The notes under the pieces: model-generated
Told to the model about the DNA's origin: nothing
Databases searched by the model: none
Seen by the model: only the letters and a program-made list of their open reading frames with translations
Source: an uncultured Clostridia bacterium
GTDB taxonomy: Bacteria; Bacillota; Clostridia; UMGS1883
Length of the DNA: 8,353 bases
Reading direction: 5' to 3'
NCBI GenBank assembly: GCA_947630525.1
Contig: CANRHW010000064.1
Coordinates: 1 to 8,353 of the forward strand
Shown here: piece after piece, positions 1 to 4,813 of the stretch
Numbering within the stretch: the stretch's first letter is position 1
Layout: every line of letters starts with the position of its first letter
Program-made: the position numbers and the translations under genes

Positions 1-26
1 GTATTTGCTGGCGCTCTTGGGCAGCC

Positions 27-776
27 TTACAGAACTTTGGAGAGAAACTCCTTTGTTCTGGGATTTTTGGGGTTGGTGAATATCTCGTCGGGCCGTCCCT
101 GTTCGGCTATTATGCCGCCGTCCATGAACAGCACCCTGTCCGCAACCTCACGGGCAAAGCCCATTTCGTGAGTGACAATGACCATCGTCATGCCCTCTTT
201 GGCCAAGTCGGCCATTACCTTTAGCACCTCGCCTACCATTTCGGGGTCCAGAGCCGAGGTGGGCTCGTCAAAGAGCATTATACGCGGATTCATGGCCAGC
301 GCCCGCGCTATGGCGATGCGCTGCTTTTGGCCGCCGCTGAGCTGCACGGGGAAGCTGTCGGCCTTGTCGGCCAGCCCAACCCGGGCGAGGAGCTCCATGC
401 CGGACTTTTTGGCGGCTTCCTTATCCTTGGCCACCCTCAGCTTTAAGGGGGCGAGGGTCACGTTGTCAATCACCCTGAGATGCGGAAATAGGTTGAAGTG
501 CTGGAACACCATGCCCATACCCTGGCGAACCTTGTTAATGTCGGTCTTTTTGTCGGTGATGTCAACTCCGTCAATAAGGATATGGCCGGCGGTGGGCTGC
601 TCCAACAGGTTAAGGCAGCGCAGGAAAGTGCTTTTGCCGCTGCCGCTGGGGCCGATTATGGCCACTACCTCGCCCCGGTTCACGGTCTCGGTTATGCCGG
701 TGAGGACCTCCAGCTTGCCGAAGCTTTTGCACAAATCGGTAACCTGGATAATGGGGTCGTTTTTACCTTGCGTCAC
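27..776 (-). CDS. Polar amino-acid ABC transporter, ATP-binding protein (GlnQ/HisP type)
   Basis: Cytoplasmic ATPase that powers import of a polar amino acid through the permease encoded just upstream. Counting from the GTG start the protein has 249 residues, normal for the family. Walker A GPSGSGKST lies at 42-50, the Q-loop glutamine at 92 (VFQHFNLFP), the signature LSGGQ at 146-150, Walker B IMLFDEP at 166-172 with catalytic Glu171, and the switch histidine at 203 (VTHEM). An open frame extends ten codons further upstream to 806, but the GTG at 774-776 has an AAAGGAGG site 10 nt before it, so I take that as the start. It overlaps the end of the permease gene by 14 nt, which suggests translational coupling. 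The substrate cannot be named; glutamine, cystine, arginine or another polar amino acid would all fit. Family assignment is very secure. Confidence 0.95.
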   Translation of the reverse strand: MTQGKNDPIIQVTDLCKSFGKLEVLTGITETVNRGEVVAIIGPSGSGKSTFLRCLNLLEQPTAGHILIDGVDITDKKTDINKVRQGMGMVFQHFNLFPHLRVIDNVTLAPLKLRVAKDKEAAKKSGMELLARVGLADKADSFPVQLSGGQKQRIAIARALAMNPRIMLFDEPTSALDPEMVGEVLKVMADLAKEGMTMVIVTHEMGFAREVADRVLFMDGGIIAEQGRPDEIFTNPKNPRTKEFLSKVL

Positions 777-1464
777 TCTTGCGCAGCCTCCTTTCCAGCT
801 TGCCAAAAATGAAGGTAAGCAGCATTACCACCGCCAGATAAATTATTGCCGATACTATCAGCGGCACCATGGCGTTGTAAGTTTGGCTGGTTATCATGTT
901 GGCAATCTTTGTCAGCTCGGTCACGGCGATAAGGCCGGCGATACTGGTCTCTTTGAAAAGCACTATGAACTCGCTGGTATAAGTAGGAATGCTGGTTTTA
1001 AGCGCCTGGGGGAGAACTATGTAAAACATGGTCTGCCACTGCTTTAGGCCCAGGCTGCGCCCGGCCTCGGTCTGGCCCTTGTCAACGCTCATTATGCCGC
1101 CGCGCAGTATCTCGGCCACGTAGGCGCCGCTGTTTATGCCAAAGGCCAGGGTGCCCACCAGCAGCTTGTTTGTGCTGGAAACCATTATTACATTGTACAT
1201 TATCAGAAGCTGAACCGTGGTGGGCGTGCCGCGGATAATGGTGGTGTAAACCTTGGCGATAAAGCGCAGGGGGCCAAAGCTGCTTATGGAAAACAGCGCC
1301 GTTATCACGCCAAGCAATGTGCCAACCAAAATGGCTCCGCAGGTGAGCTGCAAAGTGAGCTTAAGTCCGTCAAGATACCAAGTCCAGCGGTTGGCGTAAA
1401 AAAGGGTCTGATATATCTGCATACCCAAATCCGAGCTTTGCAGAAATTCTAAAAATCCCTCCAT
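763..1464 (-). CDS. Polar amino-acid ABC transporter, permease (HisM/GlnP type)
   Basis: Integral membrane subunit of the importer. It has 233 residues, usual for a His/Glu/Gln/Arg-type permease. A short N-terminal region is followed by hydrophobic segments at about 33-60, 84-120, 145-180 and 200-222. The conserved TIIRGTPTTVQL stretch is at about 75-86, and the EAA loop that docks on the ATPase runs from about 133 to 152 (EAGRSLGLKQWQ, ending in VLPQA). The ATG at 1462-1464 has TAGGAGG about 7 nt upstream. It lies between the binding-protein gene (112-nt gap) and the ATPase gene (14-nt overlap). A single permease gene implies a homodimeric channel. Family call is secure; substrate unknown. 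Confidence 0.94.
   Translation of the reverse strand: MEGFLEFLQSSDLGMQIYQTLFYANRWTWYLDGLKLTLQLTCGAILVGTLLGVITALFSISSFGPLRFIAKVYTTIIRGTPTTVQLLIMYNVIMVSSTNKLLVGTLAFGINSGAYVAEILRGGIMSVDKGQTEAGRSLGLKQWQTMFYIVLPQALKTSIPTYTSEFIVLFKETSIAGLIAVTELTKIANMITSQTYNAMVPLIVSAIIYLAVVMLLTFIFGKLERRLRKSDAR
787..794 (-). promoter_or_regulatory. Ribosome binding site fixing the GTG start of the ABC ATPase
   Basis: On the minus strand AAAGGAGG stands 10 nt before the GTG at 774-776. It lies inside the last codons of the permease gene. It favours the GTG over the in-frame ATG at 804-806, which lies upstream of this site and would add ten residues not typical of the family. Confidence 0.75.
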
Positions 1465-1483
1465 CGTTTGCCTCCTAACCTAC

Positions 1484-1531
1484 AAGGGCGCCCTTTGAAC
1501 CCCGCTGGGGCGGACCTTCCCGCCCGGGCGG
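1484..1531. repeat. Three small palindromes in the binding-protein/permease spacer
   Basis: The 112-nt gap between the binding-protein stop (1577) and the permease start (1464) holds three inverted repeats. These are AAGGGCGCCCTT (1484-1495, perfect 12-bp palindrome), CCCC-GCT-GGGG (1500-1510) and CCGCCCGGGCGG (1520-1531, perfect 12-bp palindrome). In the minus-strand transcript they could fold just after the binding-protein reading frame. In other ABC operons such intergenic structures stabilise the upstream message or cause partial termination, so binding protein exceeds permease. That role is inferred here. No U-run follows them, so a full terminator is unlikely. Confidence 0.5.
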
Positions 1532-1576
1532 AGCACAACGCGCGCCCCGGTATCGTTTGTTATTTTTATTTTAGCC

Positions 1577-2476
1577 TTATTCGGCGGCGGGCTCGCCCTC
1601 GGCACCCTGCTCGACGGGCGTGAGCTCAGCTTCCTCATCCTCGTCGGCAACCGCCCTGTCGGGGAAGTACTGAGCTATCATGGCGTCATATGTACCGTCT
1701 TCCATTATTCTGTCGATAACGCTATTAATGGTGTCAAGCAGCTCGGTGTTGCCCTTTTTAACGGCAATGGCGTATTCCTCGGTGCCGAACTCGGTGTCAA
1801 GTATCTTGAGCTTGTCGGCGTTCTTGGAAACGATGGCCTTAGAGGGCTCCTCGTCAAGTACGAAAGCGTCGGCGCGGCCGTTGAGTACCTCCATGGCTAC
1901 GTCGGCATTGAGCTTAAAGGCAACGGTGTTGTCCCTGGACTCGCCGTTTTCGTCCTCCTTAAATTCACGCACCATGGATTCGCCGGTGGTGCCCTCCTGA
2001 GCGGCAACTATCTTGCCGAGCAGGTCTTCCTTGGAGGCGATAGTGCTGTCCATGGGAACTACGATTACCTGACGGGAGGAATAATAGGGCTTGGAGAAAT
2101 CAACGCTCTGCTTTCTCTGTTCGGTAACGCTCATGCCGGCGGCTGTAAAGTCGATCTTGCCGGACTGGAGAGCGGCGATAAGGCCGTTAAAGTCCATGTT
2201 TTCAATCTGGAGCTCCTTGCCGGCGGCTTCGGCTATCATTTTGGAAATGTCGATATCAAAGCCGGCGGGCTGGGCATTGTCGTCAAAGTACTCAAAGGGC
2301 TCAAAGCCGATCTGGGTGCCCATGATTATGGCGCTTGTCTCCTGGGGTTCAACAGGGGTCTCGCCTTCATTCTGTACGTCCTTGTCCTGTACGTCCTTGT
2401 CGCCGCCGCAGGCCGCAAAGGCGCATACCGCCAGAGCCAAAGCCAGAGCCAGCGCAAGAATTTTTGAAAACTTCAT
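1577..2476 (-). CDS. Amino-acid ABC transporter substrate-binding lipoprotein (SBP family 3)
   Basis: Extracytoplasmic receptor that captures an amino acid and delivers it to the permease. The 299 residues begin with MKFSKIL, an (LA)-repeat hydrophobic segment and a lipobox-like AFAAC, making Cys23 the probable lipidated residue. A linker follows with DKDVQ repeated twice. The periplasmic-binding-protein fold starts near GTQIGFEPFEY and shows typical family 3 motifs: GFDIDISKMIAEAAGK, FNGLIAALQSGKIDF, MSVTEQRKQSVDFSKPYY and ALKKGN-like AIAVKKGNTELL. An open frame extends 16 codons upstream, but that stretch spans the promoter -10 region. The ATG at 2474-2476, with AAGGAGG 9 nt before it, is clearly the start. 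The C-terminus carries an acidic tail of about 26 residues beyond the usual end (YFPD). It is first gene of the ABC operon. Ligand not predictable with confidence. Confidence 0.95.
   Translation of the reverse strand: MKFSKILALALALALAVCAFAACGGDKDVQDKDVQNEGETPVEPQETSAIIMGTQIGFEPFEYFDDNAQPAGFDIDISKMIAEAAGKELQIENMDFNGLIAALQSGKIDFTAAGMSVTEQRKQSVDFSKPYYSSRQVIVVPMDSTIASKEDLLGKIVAAQEGTTGESMVREFKEDENGESRDNTVAFKLNADVAMEVLNGRADAFVLDEEPSKAIVSKNADKLKILDTEFGTEEYAIAVKKGNTELLDTINSVIDRIMEDGTYDAMIAQYFPDRAVADEDEEAELTPVEQGAEGEPAAE
2372..2401. repeat. Exact 15-bp tandem duplication in the lipoprotein linker
   Basis: The plus-strand unit CTGTACGTCCTTGTC occurs twice without change at 2372-2386 and 2387-2401. On the coding strand it encodes DKDVQ-DKDVQ just after the lipidated cysteine. 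Being a multiple of three it keeps the frame. It probably arose by replication slippage in a linker tolerant of length change. Confidence 0.9.
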
Positions 2477-2485
2477 GATAAATAA

Positions 2486-2492
2486 CCTCCTT
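2486..2492 (-). promoter_or_regulatory. Ribosome binding site of the binding-protein gene
   Basis: AAGGAGG on the minus strand, 9 nt before the ATG at 2474-2476. It decides against the longer open frame beginning at 2524. Confidence 0.85.
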
Positions 2493-2512
2493 AAAAATTT
2501 TGGAATAAAAAC

Positions 2513-2541
2513 ATTATAATACAATTCCGTGGCTTTTGCAA
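2513..2541 (-). promoter_or_regulatory. Sigma-A type promoter of the amino-acid ABC operon
   Basis: On the minus strand TTGCAA (2536-2541) and TATAAT (2513-2518) are separated by exactly 17 nt. It lies in the gap between the rsmI stop and the binding-protein start, giving a leader of roughly 30 nt. No obvious operator palindrome or riboswitch fits in so short a leader. Confidence 0.8.
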
Positions 2542-2568
2542 TAGGTTTTTTGATTTTTTTTGTGTGAT

Positions 2569-3408
2569 TTATACCTTTATTATATTATAAATATCCCGTT
2601 TGCTGACGCCGCGGTCATTGGCGGCGGCCCTTATGGCCTCTTTTTCGCTCATTCCGGCGTCGACGTACATTTGCACGTGGGTCTCGACGGTCATGCCGTC
2701 CCATTTGGCGCGCTCCTCCTCCGCGGCCTCGGCGGCGGGCCGGCCCTCCACCACCAGCACGAACTCCCCCTTGGGCGGAGTTTCGGCATAGCGGGCGATG
2801 GCCCCCTCCAAATCGGTGCGGAAAACCTCCTCATGTATTTTGGTCAGTTCCCGGCAAAGGGCTATCCGCCGGTTGCCAAGGGCTTTGAGCAGGTCGTTAA
2901 GTGTGTTCATGAGCTTGTGGGGCGCCTCGTGGAAAATGATGGTGCGCTCCTCGGTTTTGAGCTTTTCCAAAAGCTCGCTGCGGCTGCGGCGATTCACCGA
3001 CAAAAAGCCCTCAAAGGCGAAGCGCCCGGTGGGCAGACCGCTGACTATCAGGCCGTTTATGGCGGCAACCGGGCCGGGAACGGGCACTGTCTCGATGCCG
3101 TTTTCGGCACAGAGCACAACGAGGTCTTCGCCGGGGTCGCTGATGGCCGGAGTGCCGGCGTCGCTGACGAGGGCGATATTTTCGCCGTTTTTGAGCTTTT
3201 CGATGAGAAAGCCGCCCTTTTCCCGGCGGTTGTGGTCATGATAGCTGACCAGCGGCTTTTCGATGTTCAGATAATTCAGCAGCGTAACGGTGCGCCGGGT
3301 GTCCTCGGCGGCGATAAGGTCCACCGACCGTAGGGTTTCGACGCAGCGATAGGTTATGTCGCCCAAATTTCCGATGGGCGTGGCGCAAAGATAAAGCTTG
3401 CCGGGCAT
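2569..3408 (-). CDS. rsmI: 16S rRNA (cytidine1402-2'-O)-methyltransferase RsmI
   Basis: Methylates the 2'-hydroxyl of C1402 in the decoding centre of 16S rRNA, using S-adenosylmethionine. The 279-residue protein has the tetrapyrrole-methylase fold with hallmark RsmI motifs: LYLCATPIGNLGDIT at 5-19, AAEDTRRT at about 33-40, SDAGTPAISDPG at 82-93, VPVPGP at about 108-113 and FEGFL at about 132-136. A C-terminal helical segment (EAIRAAANDRGVSKRDIYN) matches the small terminal domain of the family. The ATG at 3406-3408 is preceded by AAGGAGGT. It follows trmN6 by 64 nt on the same strand, an order known from Bacillus (yabB-yazA-rsmI), though no GIY-YIG gene like yazA lies between them here. No clear terminator follows; a new promoter for the ABC operon begins within about 30 nt. 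Confidence 0.96.
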   Translation of the reverse strand: MPGKLYLCATPIGNLGDITYRCVETLRSVDLIAAEDTRRTVTLLNYLNIEKPLVSYHDHNRREKGGFLIEKLKNGENIALVSDAGTPAISDPGEDLVVLCAENGIETVPVPGPVAAINGLIVSGLPTGRFAFEGFLSVNRRSRSELLEKLKTEERTIIFHEAPHKLMNTLNDLLKALGNRRIALCRELTKIHEEVFRTDLEGAIARYAETPPKGEFVLVVEGRPAAEAAEEERAKWDGMTVETHVQMYVDAGMSEKEAIRAAANDRGVSKRDIYNIIKV

Positions 3409-3472
3409 AGGGGAACCTCCTTATTAAATCAGGAACGGGGGGGCGAGGCACGGCGCAGGTATTTCCCTGTTC

Positions 3473-4180
3473 TTAATTTTCAACGATATTTTGCAGATAT
3501 TTTCCGTTTTCGTCATACATAAACACGGGCTTTTCCAGTTTAAGCTGGGGCCGCCCGTTCATCAGGGCCTCGACCAAAATAAGATTGGCCGTTCCGGCGG
3601 CGTTGGGATAGACCACCGCGAGGCGCTTGGGTTCGAGCCTGTGCCTGCGCAGGGTCGAAATCACGTCGCACAGCCTGTCGGCCCGGTGAACCATAAACAT
3701 ACGGCCCGTGGGTTTGAGGCAGCGGGCAGCCGCCGTCACCACGCCGTCCAGCGTGCAGAGTATCTCGTGACGGCTCACGGCCAAATCGTCCTTCGGATTG
3801 ACAATGCCCCCGCCGCTGTTCATGTAGGGCGGATTGCAGGTGACAAAGTCAAAGACCCGGCTGCCGTATATTTTTGGGGCGTCATTAAGGTCGGCGTTTT
3901 TTACCCGGATTATTTCGCCAAGGCCGTTGAGCTCCATTGTGCGGGCCGCCATCTCCGCCACGTGGGGGATTATTTCCACCGCGTCGATGGAGGCCGGTTC
4001 AAAAAGAGCGTAGGTCAGCACCGGGATAATGCCCGTGCCCGTGCACAGATCGAGCCCCCGGCTGCCCTTTTTGACTTTGGCGAACTTGGCCAGCAGCACC
4101 GCGTCGCTGCCAAAGCAAAAGCCGTCCTTGTCCTGAATTATTTTGTAACCTTTTATACCTAAATCTTCGATTTTTTCCAT
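3473..4180 (-). CDS. tRNA1(Val) (adenine37-N6)-methyltransferase family protein (TrmN6/YfiC/YabB)
   Basis: Predicted SAM-dependent N6-adenine methyltransferase acting on tRNA, by homology to E. coli TrmN6 and B. subtilis YabB. From the ATG at 4178-4180 it has 235 residues. An N-terminal segment (GYKIIQDKDGFCFGSDAVLL, about 11-30) typical of the family is followed by SAM-binding motif I DLCTGTGIIP at 44-53, an acidic residue closing motif II (VEI, about 68-70) and the catalytic NPPY at 116-119. An upstream TTG at 4190-4192 would add four residues but has no ribosome site; the ATG has only a weak, closely spaced GGGGTGG. The gene lies upstream of rsmI and probably shares its transcript. I see no convincing promoter directly before it, so readthrough from the ferredoxin gene across the hairpin array is possible. 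The exact tRNA target is inferred. Confidence 0.88.
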   Translation of the reverse strand: MEKIEDLGIKGYKIIQDKDGFCFGSDAVLLAKFAKVKKGSRGLDLCTGTGIIPVLTYALFEPASIDAVEIIPHVAEMAARTMELNGLGEIIRVKNADLNDAPKIYGSRVFDFVTCNPPYMNSGGGIVNPKDDLAVSRHEILCTLDGVVTAAARCLKPTGRMFMVHRADRLCDVISTLRRHRLEPKRLAVVYPNAAGTANLILVEALMNGRPQLKLEKPVFMYDENGKYLQNIVEN

Positions 4181-4250
4181 GAGCCACCCCAATGAACGTT
4201 GCCGATAAGGCTTTTTAGTAAATTGCCTGAATAATCAAAAAACCAAATAC

Positions 4251-4283
4251 ATGAAATTCCGGGGCGTGTACCCGGAATTTCAT
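4251..4283. repeat. Hairpin A: 13-bp perfect stem, 7-nt loop
   Basis: ATGAAATTCCGGG (4251-4263) pairs without mismatch with CCCGGAATTTCAT (4271-4283) around the loop GCGTGTA. In minus-strand RNA it is followed, after about 4 nt, by a T-rich stretch with TTTGG and then six T, so it is the best candidate in the array for an intrinsic terminator. It is not a classical one. Confidence 0.9.
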
Positions 4284-4290
4284 ACCTTGG

Positions 4291-4334
4291 TCGGGGTAGA
4301 AATATAATTTTTACCCCGATAAAAATTATATTTC
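4291..4334. repeat. Hairpin B: 15-bp perfect stem, with a competing 8-bp stem
   Basis: GAAATATAATTTTTA (4299-4313) pairs perfectly with TAAAAATTATATTTC (4320-4334) around the 6-nt loop CCCCGA. The same loop plus two stem bases, TACCCCGA (4312-4319), can instead pair with TCGGGGTA (4291-4298). The two foldings use the same bases and exclude each other. A pseudoknot joining both seems geometrically poor because only two bases link the long stem to the partner. Confidence 0.88.
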
Positions 4335-4344
4335 GTAAGCGAAA
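4331..4344. repeat. Small hairpin TTTCG-TAAG-CGAAA
   Basis: A 5-bp stem with 4-nt loop shares its first four bases with the right arm of hairpin B, so the two cannot fully form together. Weak on its own; noted because it continues the run of inverted repeats. Confidence 0.6.
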
Positions 4345-4367
4345 GCGCCCGACGCGGAAAGGGAGAC

Positions 4368-4398
4368 CGATGGGGAAACCGTGCGGGTTTCCCCATCG
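4368..4398. repeat. Hairpin C: 13-bp perfect stem, 5-nt loop
   Basis: CGATGGGGAAACC (4368-4380) pairs perfectly with GGTTTCCCCATCG (4386-4398) around GTGCG. It abuts hairpin D with no spacer. Confidence 0.9.
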
Positions 4399-4426
4399 AA
4401 GCGTGTCGAAAAAATTCGACACGCTT
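4399..4426. repeat. Hairpin D: 12-bp perfect stem, 4-nt loop
   Basis: AAGCGTGTCGAA (4399-4410) pairs perfectly with TTCGACACGCTT (4415-4426) around AAAA. Its last two bases are also the first two of hairpin E. Confidence 0.9.
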
Positions 4427-4455
4427 AAATGGGGCTTCACCGAAGCCCCATTTAA
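4425..4455 (-). terminator. Hairpin E: 14-bp perfect stem just after the ferredoxin gene, possible terminator
   Basis: TTAAATGGGGCTTC (4425-4438) pairs perfectly with GAAGCCCCATTTAA (4442-4455) around a 3-nt loop. It begins about 20 nt beyond the ferredoxin stop on the minus strand, the usual place for an intrinsic terminator. It lacks a U-run right after the stem, apart from the UUUAA within the stem end, so termination efficiency is uncertain. It could instead protect the 3' end of the short ferredoxin message. Confidence 0.5.
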
Positions 4456-4475
4456 TACGTAATATGACCTATGTG

Positions 4476-4646
4476 TTACTCCTGAGCAGGAGCGCCTACA
4501 GGGCAGGTGTCGGCGCAGGCGCCGCACTCGATGCACTGGTCCGCGTCAATTACGTACTTGCCGTCGCCCTCGCTGATGCAGCTTACGGGACATCCGTCGG
4601 CACAAGCGCCGCAGCTGATGCAGTCGTCGCTGATAATGTATGCCAT
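4476..4646 (-). CDS. Clostridial-type 2[4Fe-4S] ferredoxin
   Basis: Small soluble electron carrier of anaerobic metabolism, passing low-potential electrons between enzymes such as pyruvate:ferredoxin oxidoreductase and hydrogenase. The 56 residues match the length and layout of Clostridium ferredoxins. It starts MAYIISDDC, with cluster motif one C9-x2-C12-x2-C15-x3-C19-P and motif two C38-x2-C41-x2-C44-x3-C48-P, ending PVGAPAQE. All eight cluster ligands are present. A ninth cysteine (Cys23, in CPVSCIS) replaces the alanine common at this place. The ATG at 4644-4646 follows GAGGTG by 7 nt. It has its own promoter at 4694-4722 and is probably monocistronic, divided from trmN6 by the hairpin array. 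It is transcribed away from the PfoR-family gene. Confidence 0.96.
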   Translation of the reverse strand: MAYIISDDCISCGACADGCPVSCISEGDGKYVIDADQCIECGACADTCPVGAPAQE

Positions 4647-4693
4647 TAAAATACACCTCGCTTAAATTATTCAGGACTTTTATCCCTAAAATT

Positions 4694-4722
4694 ACTTTAA
4701 CACAAATAATAATTATTTTCAA
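4694..4722 (-). promoter_or_regulatory. Promoter of the ferredoxin gene
   Basis: On the minus strand TTGAAA (4717-4722) and TAAAGT (4694-4699) stand 17 nt apart, and a TG one base before the -10 makes it an extended -10 element. The leader would be about 40 nt. The surrounding A/T-rich sequence is typical of strong promoters. Confidence 0.65.
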
Positions 4723-4751
4723 TAGTTTTTTTATAACTTTGTGAAATTTTT

Positions 4752-4781
4752 TTCTTGATTTTTTTCCTGCCATGCTATATT
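4752..4781 (+). promoter_or_regulatory. Promoter of the PfoR-family/dus operon
   Basis: TGCTATATT (4773-4781) is an extended -10 box. Upstream, TTGATT (4755-4760) would give a 15-nt spacer and TTCTTG (4752-4757) an 18-nt spacer; both are imperfect. It is back to back with the ferredoxin promoter, leaving about 30 bp between the two -35 regions. Confidence 0.55.
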
Positions 4782-4813
4782 ATATTTAAAATTACCTATA
4801 AGGAGGAAATCGT

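Larger units (their letters stand above)
4193..4475. other. Gene-free spacer holding a row of perfect hairpins
   Basis: This 283-bp gap between the ferredoxin stop and the trmN6 start has no credible gene. Open frames across it are products of the palindromes or read out of neighbouring genes. Between 4251 and 4455 five inverted repeats with 12-15 bp perfect stems and 3-7 nt loops stand almost end to end, with a small 5-bp one between. About two thirds of those 205 bases are in stems. The stems differ from one another in sequence, so this is not a simple repeated unit. Both genes at its sides are on the minus strand, so the RNA of interest would read E-D-C-B-A in the order of the hairpins listed below. 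Confidence 0.9.

Noticed and set aside
1..26. Terminator or further gene after the ABC ATPase
   Set aside because: Only 26 bases remain before the window edge; no hairpin with U-run or reading frame can be judged.
172..1047. 291-codon open frame on the plus strand across the ABC ATPase and permease genes
   Set aside because: It is antisense to two clearly recognised genes, its translation resembles no family, and GC-rich codon bias readily keeps antisense frames open.
4299..4319. Stable pseudoknot using the loop of hairpin B
   Set aside because: The complementarity exists, but only two bases link the 15-bp stem to the partner strand and there is no first loop, so both helices are unlikely to coexist.
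4251..4455. CRISPR array or REP-type repeat array
   Set aside because: The hairpins have different sequences and no regular spacing or unique spacers, so neither a CRISPR nor a simple repeated unit fits.
4159..4536. 125-codon minus-strand open frame across the hairpin array
   Set aside because: It overlaps both the ferredoxin and the start of trmN6 in another frame, begins inside the ferredoxin gene, and reads through palindromes. No family resemblance.
4546..4773. 75-codon lysine-rich minus-strand frame upstream of the ferredoxin
   Set aside because: It covers the promoter region and then the ferredoxin in the wrong frame; the lysine- and isoleucine-rich start reflects A/T-rich promoter DNA.
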